Below are positions 23,467-32,590 of a DNA stretch of 64,000 nucleotides, one piece after another (within the stretch, counting starts at the first letter, position 1; each line of letters opens with the position of its first letter). Under the pieces are notes generated by a model. The model was not told where the DNA came from and made no database searches. It saw only the letters and a program-made list of their open reading frames with translations. Source of the stretch: Stomorhina lunata (lineage: Eukaryota; Arthropoda; Insecta; Diptera; Rhiniidae). The position numbers and the translations under genes were made by a program. Location of the stretch: assembly GCA_933228675.1 (NCBI GenBank), contig OW121742.1, positions 39,531,255-39,595,254 of the forward strand, given 5' to 3'.

Positions 23467-24758
23467 AAGAGTGCTCTAAATAAAATTTGTAGTTAGATTT
23501 TCTTAAATAAAAATCAAACCTTTTAATATAAAAACTCTACAAAATACGCAAATATAATGAAAATAAAATCATTTAGCATTAAAATGTTTACTTAGTACTC
23601 GGGTTTTGCAAAATTGTCGACTTTTTTCGGAAACCCTCCCATTAAAGATTTTACAGTTGCTTCTGATACCTTTTTGGAGCATGTGTTCCACCTGCGCTTA
23701 AAATCGGATATGTTCTTGGAAATCTTTCCCGTGTTCTTCAATTCCTTTTTTACCAGAGCCCAATACCTTTTCACAGGCCGAAGTTCTGGATAGTTAGGTG
23801 GATTTGCCTCTCGTGCCACAAAAATGACATTATTCTTTGAGTACCACTCAAGTGCCTTTTTTCCATAATGGCATGATGCCAAATCGGGCCAAAAAAATGT
23901 AGTCACTCTGTGCTCTCTTAAAAAGGGTAACAACCGTTTTTGTAGGCACTCCTTTATATAAATTTCTGTGTTTATTGTGTCAGATGCCACAAATACTTTA
24001 CTTCTTTTGCCACAACTGCAAATAGCTTGCCACACGATAAACTTCTTAGGGAATTTTGTTTGTTTTTTTGTACGAAACTCTTGCCGAACATTGCCCCGTT
24101 TATCAGCAACATAAAAATCTTGACCAGGAAGTTGAGAAAAGTCTGCCAGTACGTATGTTTCATCATCCATCACACAACAGGTGTATTTTTTTTATAAAAT
24201 CAGACCTCAATTTTTTCGCTCGTTTTTTTGCTTCTAAGTTCTTTATAGCATTGCGATCTGGAACCTTTTGGACTTTGTATGTCTTCAGTCCAGCATAAGC
24301 TTTGACTCTATGTGCAAAATTCGTAGAACATTTCACCGTACGAGCTGCTTTTCTTAAAGAAGTGTTAGGCGCTCTTCGAAAGAGTCGCTCGACTTCTTTT
24401 GCCTTACCAATATCTGTAGGACCTTTTTTCCTCCCTGATCCAGGTTTTCTTTCAATGCTCAGGTTTTCCTTATACTGTCTGATGGCATTAGAAACCGTTC
24501 GAGGGTCAACTTTCAAATTTTTATCTATTTTTTTAAAAGTCCATGACGGATTTTTTTGAAAAGTTTTAATTATATTTTCACGAACTTTTTTTTCGCAGTC
24601 CATTTTGATTGAAATAACTATTGGAAATGATTCATTTCTAAAATAATAGTATCTGACATATCTATAGAAACTAACTTGATCAAAAAATAAATTATTTCTT
24701 GCACTATGGATAAATTTTGTCTAAAATAGTAAATGCATATTTTTTTTAGAACACTCTT
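23467..24758 (-). mobile_element. Tc1/mariner DD37E transposon, copy 1
   Basis: The ends are short inverted repeats: AAGAGTGCTCTAAATAAAAT at 23467 and the complement of AAGAGTGTTCTAAAAAAAAT at 24758, each abutting a TA dinucleotide (23465-23466, 24759-24760), the target duplication typical of the superfamily. Length is 1292 bp with one transposase reading region on the minus strand. The copy at 41215-42510 is nearly identical, so the family moved recently. Confidence 0.9.
23592..24603 (-). pseudogene. DD37E mariner-like transposase, frameshifted, catalytic E to K
   Basis: The N-terminal frame (24603-24163) starts MDCEKKVRENIIKTFQ, with a helix-turn-helix in the first ~55 residues (WTFKKIDKNLKVDPRTVSNA) and a basic GSGRKKG linker. 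The C-terminal frame (from 24173) holds MDDETYV (first D), FVWPDLASCHYG-type text, here FFWPDLASCHYG (second D), and PELRPVKRYW. 37 residues separate the second D from the position of the third acidic residue, defining DD37E, but that position is K (codon AAA at 23769-23771). The two frames are offset by one base at a run of eight A (24186-24193 on the complement). The element therefore cannot make an active enzyme as read. The downstream frame is otherwise open to its stop at 23592. Confidence 0.88.
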
Positions 24759-25550
24759 TAGATTAAAGAAAGGTAGTGAATGTTCTGTCGGGATGAATCT
24801 AAATTTAATTTTTTTTGAGAAAGGATATTAGATACAATTTATTCTATAATCTAAACCAGTGTCCCGCAAAATAATACTATTGCAAATTGTGTTTGTGTGG
24901 GTTATTTTTATAGTTCTCTCTTTATCTACGCCCTTTACTCAAACAAACAAGTAATTTTGTTAGTAAGATACTAACAACACAACATGTTTGTTTAAATCTG
25001 GCATAGGCATTGTGCGTGAGCGCGCTTCACATGCATATAAATTCGCTCTTGAGAGTCTCACGTATTTGTAGTTATTCTCAAATTACGAAAAAACTACACA
25101 ATTTAATCTTAGTCGAGCATTTGTAACATATGGTTGTGTTTTCTTAATTTAGTTAATCACTAGCATCCAACCAAGACGGTTGGTTGTTTGCTTGTTGAAA
25201 AATTACTGAAGGGGTCGGGAGAACGCTCGTTTGTTTACAAAATTTTTCTCACACACACAGACTCAAAATGTTTATGTATTTGTGCCTATCTCTGGTTTAA
25301 ATGCTCATGAGAGAATGATTATCTTAAGATAAACATTTGTTATCTTTCTCCTATCTGTGTGAGCAATATGTGTGAACACAAAAAAGATAAATGCCCTCGG
25401 GCTAGCTTTTGCCGATAGCAGATCTAAACGAAAATCCTTTCCAACGATGTCAAATTTATTAAAATCTGACAACGCCTTCAGAAGTTATTGAGTCGTAAAC
25501 ATTGCCAATTTCTCACAAAAATAGCCGAGGCGTCCAACTTTGGGAGCCTA
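24759..25550. other. Non-repetitive stretch, possible solo LTR or promoter-like DNA
   Basis: This 0.8-kb stretch is less AT-rich than its surroundings. It contains a TATA-like phrase (atgcatataaattcgctctt, TATAAATT at about 25036) followed by an initiator-like region (gagagtctcacgtatttgta), reminiscent of an insect LTR promoter. I could not find matching ends or a primer-binding site, so this stays a guess. Confidence 0.2.
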
Positions 25551-25554
25551 TTAG

Positions 25555-25905
25555 ATTAGGTTAGATTAAAGAGAGGATCCCACAGAGTTGTGGGAGAGTT
25601 CAAAAGACCATATGTTTGACCTTGAGTGATCCTCATTATTCCATATTATTTCCGTTTGCGTTAAGCCTCCATTATTTTTTGCGTTCTTACTTTTGCGGTT
25701 AGTCTTTAAGAGTCACCACAAATCTTAGTTAATTTTATGTATTTTACTATTTTTATAGGATTTGCTCCTCTTAATTCTTCTAGGTCCTGAATGAATTAAG
25801 AAGTAAAACATTTAAATCGATAATGATAAGTGCAACACAGAGAAAGTGAAAAGTGTCCTCCTCTTCTTCGTTGCACCATCTACAGATATCGTCGTTACAT
25901 AATCA
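25555..25905 (-). pseudogene. Non-LTR retrotransposon 3' end with CCHC-like motif
   Basis: Minus-strand translation near 25905-25827 gives CNDDICRWCNEEEEDTFHFL followed by C, the C-terminal zinc-knuckle-like signature of insect RNase H-bearing non-LTR elements. Downstream, the 3' untranslated-like text ends in ggatcactcaaggtcaaac, CTCCCACAACTCTGTGGGAT, CCTCTCTTTAATCTAACCTA, resembling the usual tail. It lines up with the RNase H fragment at 26755-27072 as one element split by an insertion. Confidence 0.65.
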
Positions 25906-26755
25906 GTATCTTGTTGACCGAGCCTTGCTCGGAGCTTTAAAATAAGCATTTTAAGGCAAATTTTAAAGTTTTCATATATTTTATTTTATAAAGTACTAAA
26001 ATGAATTTAGAGGAAAGACGTTACACAAATACTCAGTTAATTTTGAATTATTTTATTTATTTTGTCCAATTAACATATAGTTTACATAAAGTTTTCATAA
26101 GACAAACATTCATTTGTTTAAAAGTTATAACATTACTAATTTTTTCCCCTTTTTATCCCCTAATTTCAAAAAAGTTCCATATGCATATTTGGTACTTCTT
26201 TGGTACCAATTGAATTCGGTATATTTTTTTTACATAAAATGCAGTTAACATAATGTTCCTATTCATATTACTTTTTCAGATGTTTAGTTATTATTTTATC
26301 CCTTTTTTACCCATATTGTCCCCAAAATCAAAAAAGTACCAAATACAAGTTCAATATATCTTTCACGTCTAATGACTGCAGTACAAGGATCCTTTCTATA
26401 TTCTTTGGTTTAAAAAATAAGAGTGGGTTTAAAAAGTACCAAAAAAACTATTTTCACCCTTTTTATCCTCTATCGCACATAGTTTCAAAAAACTACAAAA
26501 CACCTGTCCGCTTATTTTCATAGCTGTTTAAAACGTGATTCTAATTTTGTTTCTATGCCTATTACTTTAGGAGGTATTACGTTTTCGATTTTTCCCCCTT
26601 TTTCCGTTTTTACCCCCTTAGCGATAAAACTTCCAAAAGTCCCTTCATATTGGATCTATACGGCAAAAAAGTACCCAATGTCTAAACTTTGTCAAAATCG
26701 TTAAAGCCAATTTCGAGATAATCATTCTATATATATATATATATAGATATATGTA
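25905..26755 (-). mobile_element. Helentron-like element, left member of an inverted pair
   Basis: Read on the minus strand its 3' end carries the hairpin CCGAGCAAGGCTCGG (at about 25917-25937) and then GTCAACAAG. Interior landmarks (ggggataaaaaggggaaaaa, accaaatatgcatatgga, aaagtaccaa) are the inverted counterparts of 28160-29048. It splits the non-LTR element whose halves lie at 25555-25905 and 26755-27072. Confidence 0.5.
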
Positions 26756-27072
26756 CATAAAATTATTGCTCGTTTAAAGATATGAGATATTTTCTTACTA
26801 GCATTCTAAGTTCATACTTATCCAATTTTATCAATTTTTCCAGGTTGGTATTACTTGGCTTCCACAAAGTTTAAGTTTAATCGTAGCCTTGTGGCTAATA
26901 TCACAATGTTGCCGCTTCTGCTTTAAATTTTTGTCTTACATTGTATAAAATAAAGTCAAGTCCGGGGTATACATTCTCAGAAATATTTCTTATATCCATG
27001 TCTGCCCCGGCACGGGCCAATTCGTTCGCAATTTCGTTAACTTGAATATTATTATGGCTTGGTACCCAGCAC
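26755..27072 (-). pseudogene. Non-LTR retrotransposon RNase H fragment
   Basis: Minus-strand frames give CWVPSHNNIQVNEIANELAR then AGADMD, which matches the C-terminal RNase HI signature 'WVPGHxxIxGNExADxLAR'. About 80 residues further on comes LDKYELRMLVRKYL, a conserved helix just before the zinc-knuckle in these elements. The frame preceding CWVP is foreign (it comes from the Helentron-like fragment starting at 27076), so the 5' part of the element is gone. Confidence 0.7.
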
Positions 27073-27075
27073 AAA

Positions 27076-27645
27076 ATTTGGTATTGAAATTGGGCAAAAT
27101 CGGTTAACATTTGACCATAGCTCCCGTATAACCTCGCCTAGGCTAATCGATTATTTGCTAATAATTAACAAACTATAATAGCTATGATTATTAAATTTGG
27201 TATATAGAAGATTTAAATAAGACCTAGGCAGCATATAAAATTTCATTAAAATCGGTTCACATTTGGCCATAGCTTCCATACAAAAAACTTACGGAAACAG
27301 CCTAAATTTCACCTAAAATACACTTAAATACCAATAAATCTAAAATTATAACAGATATAACCAGTAAATTTAGCACAAGGAAGTCTTATGTCAGTGCCAG
27401 CCAGTGTGGAAAATTTTGTCACAATCGGTCACCATTTGACCATAGCTCCCATATAAAAAACTTATGGAAACAGAAAAATACAAAAAGAAAAGGGGGTTTG
27501 TGTCCGGCTGTCCGTCAGATAAAGTATTTTTGATATGTTATAAAAGTTGTGTACTGAAAATGGGCGAAATCGGTTCATATTTAGTTAGAGCTCCCACATA
27601 ACCCTGTCCAGGGAATCACATTTATGGTGATAAATTGAATCTTAT
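27076..27645 (+). mobile_element. DINE-1/Helentron-like fragment
   Basis: Internal part only: 'aaatttggtattgaaattgg', 'gaccatagctcccgtataac', GTCCGGCTGTCCGTCAG at 27500 and 'agctcccacataacc'. It follows the same order as the copies at 19665 and 39231. Both ends are missing. Confidence 0.6.
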
Positions 27646-27652
27646 ATTCTTA

Positions 27653-27700
27653 AACGAGCAATAATTGTATATATACATATATATATATACATATATATAT

Positions 27701-27736
<36 letters not shown>
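27653..27736. repeat. TA/TATACA microsatellite, left block
   Basis: A run of TATACATATATA graded into pure (TA)n immediately before the MITE at 27737. Confidence 0.8.
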
Positions 27737-27992
27737 CGTTACTTTAATATAGAAAGTCCCTAAGTCGTTTTTATTCAAATCGCTTTTTAAAGCTTTATCT
27801 AATATAATTTTATAAAAATCTTTTAATTTAACAAAAACATTATTATAATATGAAATTCTTTAGATAATTTAGTAAAAACCTGCATTTAAAAAATTTCTGT
27901 ATCTTCAAAACTTAAGATTTTATTTAGTTTTATTCCCATCTCCTGTAATGTAAGGAAAATATTACTTAGGGCTTTTCTATATTAAAGTAACG
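27737..27992. mobile_element. MITE inserted in TA microsatellite
   Basis: Inverted ends of about 30 bp: CGTTACTTTAATATAGAAA at 27737 and its complement ending at 27992, extending inward through CCCTAAGT/ACTTAGGG. It is 256 bp and non-coding. Both sides are TA repeats, so the TA target duplication cannot be distinguished, but the setting fits a TA-targeting (Tc1/mariner-type) element. Confidence 0.7.
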
Positions 27993-28030
27993 ATATATAT
28001 ATAGATACATATATATAGAGATACATATAC

Positions 28031-28121
<91 letters not shown>

Positions 28122-28162
28122 TATATATATATTTATATATATGTGTGTATATATATATATAG
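27993..28162. repeat. TA microsatellite, right block
   Basis: About 170 bp of (TA)n with GATACATA interruptions. Together with 27653-27736 it may represent one microsatellite split by the MITE. Confidence 0.85.
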
Positions 28163-29048
28163 AATGCCTAAGACGGCTCTAACGATTTTGATAAAATTTG
28201 GACAGTGGGTACTTTTTGATGTATAGGTCGAATAAGAAGGGACTTTTGGAACCTTTAACTCTTAAGTAAAAAGGGGAAAAATCAAAAATTGCTATATCTG
28301 CTAAAGTAATAGGCATAGAAACAAAATTTAAATTATTTTTGAATAGCTGTTAAAATTAGCGGATAGGTGTTTGGTACTTTTTCAATCTATGCCCGATAGG
28401 GGGTAAAAAAGGGTGAAAATATTTTTTTTGGTACCATTTTGAAGCAAACAATATAGAAAAGAATTTTGTAATGCAATCAATAAATGTGAGAAAAATATTG
28501 AACACTTATTTGGTACTTTTTTGATTTTGGGTGCCAAAATGGTTTAAAATTGGATAAAATGATAACTTAACATCTCATAAAGTAATATGAATAGAAACAA
28601 TATCTTAATTGCGTTTTTATAAAAAGTACCGAATTCAATTGCTACCAAGTACCAAATATGCATATGTAACTTTTTAGAGATTAGGGGTTAAAAGGGGAAA
28701 AAAATGGTAATGTTATAACTTTTAAACAAATGAATGTTTTTCTGTCTGTATGTCCTTTATAGGATAGTAAACTATGCATTAAACCATGTTATTTATATGC
28801 AATAATAAGGGTTTTAAGTTGTTATCACTAATTTCCGACAGGTGGCGCCACTGAAAATTACTAAAAATAAATTAAATCTTAAACTGTGCATTTGATCAGG
28901 CTATGATCTTTAGCAAAGTTGTTGCACATGAGCCCACGAAGGTTTTTTAGTTGGTATGACTAATTTCCGAATGGTGGCTCCACTTTAAAATTTGCCTCGA
29001 AACGCTTATCATAAAGCTCCGAGCAAGGCTCGGTCGCCCAGGTACTTG
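28163..29048 (+). mobile_element. Helentron-like element, right member of an inverted pair
   Basis: Plus-strand copy sharing blocks with 25905-26755 in inverted order. It has 'gtaccaaatatgcatatg', two direct copies of gactaatttccgaNNGGTGG near 28835 and 28948, then TTTAAAATTTGCCTCGAAAC and the 3' hairpin CCGAGCAAGGCTCGG followed by TCGCCCAGGTACTTG ending at 29048. The hairpin plus ...CTTG-T terminus is the Helentron-like signature. Confidence 0.55.
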
Positions 29049-29089
29049 TCTATAAAAATTTGAAAAAGGACACAAAGCTATAAACGCTT

Positions 29090-29290
29090 TTTTCTAGTGT
29101 GTTTCCAGGTTTCTTGAAATATATTCAATAACAGAATGGTTTGTAATCTTATTGCACATTACTGATGATATCGAATTCGGAAAGTGTCTACTTACAGTAT
29201 CCCAGTTTATTCTTCTTAGATTTCTAAAACTCTTGATAGGTTCAAGTCCTTTTTCATCTTCTTCTATATCTATAAAAAAATGTCCGCGTC
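29090..29290 (-). pseudogene. Possible non-LTR RT N-terminal fragment
   Basis: A minus-strand frame reads KSFRNLRRINWDTVSRHFPN and continues about 25 residues. 'L(G/R)R(T/I)(D/N)W' followed by a helix is common just ahead of the RT domain in Jockey/R1-like elements. The match is short, and it could belong to the same element as 25555-27072. Low certainty. Confidence 0.3.
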
Positions 29291-30010
29291 TGTTTGTCTG
29301 TTGTTTGTTGGTAAGAATCTCCAAAACTATCGGACCGACTTTTTTGAAATTTTGACAGTGTAGTATGGCCGGTGGTGACTATAGGCTAAATTTTTTTTCG
29401 AAATCTCAAGTGGGTGTGACCCCTCCCATATAACTCATATATTAAAAATCACAAATATAGGCGACCGAGAGGCCCGATTTTTCTGAAATTTTGGCAGTAT
29501 GTTAAAATGTGACCGATGGATAAAATAGGTCAGATTTTTTTCAAACCTCAAGTTGGCGTGACTACTCCTATATATAAGTCAGATTTTAAAACATACAAAT
29601 ATGGATGATCAAATCGACCGATTTTTCTGAAATTCAGACAGTGGAGTAAGGTGTGACCGGTAGTTAAAATAGCCTAGGGATTTTTCTGAAATCTCAAGTG
29701 GGCGTGAACCCTCCCATATAAGTCATATATTAAAAATGACAAATATGAATGGTCGAGCGGTCCGATTTTTCTGAAATTTTGACAGTATGGTAATGTGTGA
29801 TCGGTGGTTAAAATAGGCAAGTGGGCGTGACCCCTCCCATATAACTTATATATTAAAAATGACAAATATAGGTGACCGAGAGGTCCGATTGTTCTGAAAT
29901 TTTGACAATATGGTAAGGTGTGATCGGTGTTTAAAATAGGCTACGTTTTTTTTTTGAAATTGTAAGAGGGCATGACGCACCGCGTGACCCCTCCCATATA
30001 AGTAAAATAC
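29290..30010. repeat. Degenerate ~140-bp tandem repeat
   Basis: The block 'ggcgtgacccctcccatata' ... 'ctgaaattttgacagtatgg' recurs about five times; the CTCCCATATA mark occurs near 29420, 29561, 29707, 29831 and 29988, giving spacings of about 124-157 bp. Units differ by substitutions and deletions. A GTCTGTTTGTCTG run at 29289-29306 precedes it, which suggests it arose inside a Helentron-like element. Confidence 0.65.
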
Positions 30011-31403
30011 AGTGATAAGTTAAAAACTCTAACTACCAACCCGGGTAACGAATGGTAAAATCAGCCAGTCTATTATAATATTTATGCAATATTTTTGATC
30101 TGAGAAACTTATTTCATTGGATACTTTTTAAGATAAGAATTCTAGGTCATTAGTTTGAGTTACGAGTGTTATATAATCTAAATGATATATGATATGAGGC
30201 TAAATTTTACACCATAACATCCGGAGACAAAAGGAGAATATATATTTTTAGTTTAAACAAAATCGAAGAGATTTAAATTATAAATTTCCATTTCTGGGAT
30301 GAAAATTTTCAGAATCATTCATAATTCTAAAAAACTGTTTCAATATTTTTTCGAATTTTAAAAAATCTTCATTTTAGGTAAAATAATAGAAAAAATAGAG
30401 ACATGAAATATGAAAATCTTAATAAAATTTAAAATCGAATGTCTGCCGTTTTTAAACAAAAACATTTAAAATAAACTGGTAAAAAATTAAAATAATAAAA
30501 CAATTCGAAAAACATAATTAAAAAAATACATAAAAAAAATAAACAGTAAAAACATAAATACCGAAGGCCAATAAAAGTCCTCTGTCAAACATGATTATGG
30601 TCAGATATTCTACATACAAAAATTATTAAAATAAAACCAAAAAATAAAACAAAAATAGTTAAAGAAAATCTCTTTTTTTGTAAACGAAATGCAAAGATAT
30701 GTAGTACAATGAATAAAAAATATTAAAAAAAAAATATTAAAATAAAAAAATAAAACACAAAAAAAATTTTAGAAATTAAAAAATAGTCAAATCATTAAAA
30801 TAAAAAAAAAAAAAATAATTATTAAAATATTAAGTAATTATAAAGGCTGTAATTTTAAGTAAAATAAATAAATAAAAAATATTAAAAAAAATATTCTAGC
30901 AATATTTTAGAAACTTAATTAAACGTAACATCATTATGATGACTCCAAAAGAATAACAAAAAATTTATTAAACTTAGAAAAATAAATAAAATAAAAATCA
31001 CCGATATATTTAAAAAATATTATTAATATTATTATATATTAACAAAAATACTAAATAAATAAAAAATACAAGCAACAAAAATATATACATATTATTATAT
31101 TATATATTATATAAACTAAAAAAAATAAAACTCTACTTATATATTAAATGTATGTATAATATATGTAATAAAAAATAAATAAAAATATATGAACGTAAAA
31201 AATAAATACAAAAAAAAAAACAAAATATATGAAATAAAGTAAAAAAAAATAACAAAAAATATAAATTGGAAATGCATTTTTATTTCAACATTAGATATTA
31301 GAAATCCAAGTATAGGGCCAATCGTCTCATTCTATTTTAATCGAAATGTAAGATATTTTTTGTGTAGTATACTTTCAGGATAATCTAAATAATATATATA
31401 AAC
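30011..31403. other. AT-rich spacer
   Basis: No feature recognised; 30400-31270 is nearly pure A/T. Confidence 0.45.
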
Positions 31404-31657
31404 ATATCTATGGCTTGATGCTAAAAGGGCCAATGTCGATAAAAATAGTTTTAAGAAAATTTGATTCAAAGTTTTTATTTTCTGTATAAATTCATAGTAA
31501 CATTGTCCAGAAAAGCTCTTATAAATCTGTTCTGAGTTAAGTTAGAGATTAGCCATTGGAGTCAAATAAAAGAGGGTAAAAAAGGAAATATAATGCAATG
31601 ATTAACTCAAAACAGCAGGAAATTGACATTGGCCTCTGAGCGCCAAGCCACAGATAT
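31404..31657. mobile_element. TIR element (MITE), ~38-bp inverted ends
   Basis: ATATCTATGGCTTGATGC followed by aaaagggccaatgtcgat at the left pairs with attgacattggcctctgagc followed by gccaagccacagatat at the right. It is 254 bp and non-coding. No clear target duplication. Confidence 0.6.
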
Positions 31658-32149
31658 AAGGTTCACTGCATTGTAACCTAATAGTCAAAAGTTCCTAAGG
31701 TTCTCAGAAAAAACATTTTGTTTTCCTAGGTCGCGCAAAGGACATTTGTTTCTAGAACTCATTTGTATGGGGGAAAAATGGAATTTTTTTAGTTTTTACT
31801 AAATTTCAACCAATAAACTGAAACTGCTTTCCTTAGAGCCACAAAAACAAAAAATCCATGAAATATTTTTAAAGTTATTGCAATTTTCTCCAGAAAATTC
31901 GTGTCTATTTCAACATGCCTAAGGATATGGAGCAACAAAATTTCCTTTAGAATACAGAAATAAGCTTTAACATTTTAAGATTTGTAAGTATTCAACAGCT
32001 CAATATTAATAACATATATTCAAATGTACATAGTTCTCTTTATACTGGAAACTGGTACTTTTTAAGGGCGGTTTCAAAACTCACTTTTTAAGTTCTACAA
32101 AATTTTGTTGAATATATATTGAAAATTGCATGTTCTTAAAATTTTGATT
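31658..32149. other. Unannotated spacer
   Basis: No repeats or coding signal recognised. Confidence 0.4.
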
Positions 32150-32590
32150 AAATTCACCTCTGAATTCATAACCAGGCGTAGGCAGCCCATACCACGAGAA
32201 GCCGAAGACTTTTGTAATTTTCGTAATAAACACGATCATTAATGAAACTCGTGAAAATGAGCATGAAAAGCATTCAATTGAGATGTGGATGTTAGCGAAG
32301 TCGGTTGGTGTCGCTTTGTTAAGGAAAATACAAAAACAAAATCAAAATCCTATTTATAGCAACAAAATACACGGTTCAATAAAAATAGAAAATTTTGAAA
32401 CCAAAAAATATTTCTATATAAAAATTTTTAATAAAAAAAAAAAAAAAAATTCAAAAAGAATGACTATTTGCATTTGATCCCAAATCTGTTACATTTATTT
32501 ATTAATGTAACAGACCAATTTATTGATAAAAAGCCAAAAATTGTTTGCGGAGAAACCAAAATTCCTCGACGCGTTTCGATAGAAAATTTT
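32150..32590 (-). mobile_element. Penelope-like terminal-repeat remnant beside the array
   Basis: Minus-strand order from 32590: CTATCGAAACGCGTCGAGGA (32562-32581; the downstream half of a hammerhead-like motif), a TGTAACAG...CTGTTACA palindrome at about 32489-32516, TTTGGGATCAAATGCAAATA, then TTGTTGCTATAAATAGGATT (TATA box at about 32350), TTAACAAAGCGACACCAACC, TAACATCCACATC, and TTAATGATCGTG. All these blocks also occur at 12330-14280 around another array. The upstream half of the hammerhead has been replaced by array sequence at 32582. Confidence 0.5.

Noticed and set aside
24056..24559. Plus-strand frames across mariner copy 1 (and the minus-strand equivalents in copy 2)
   Set aside because: Antisense shadows of the transposase.
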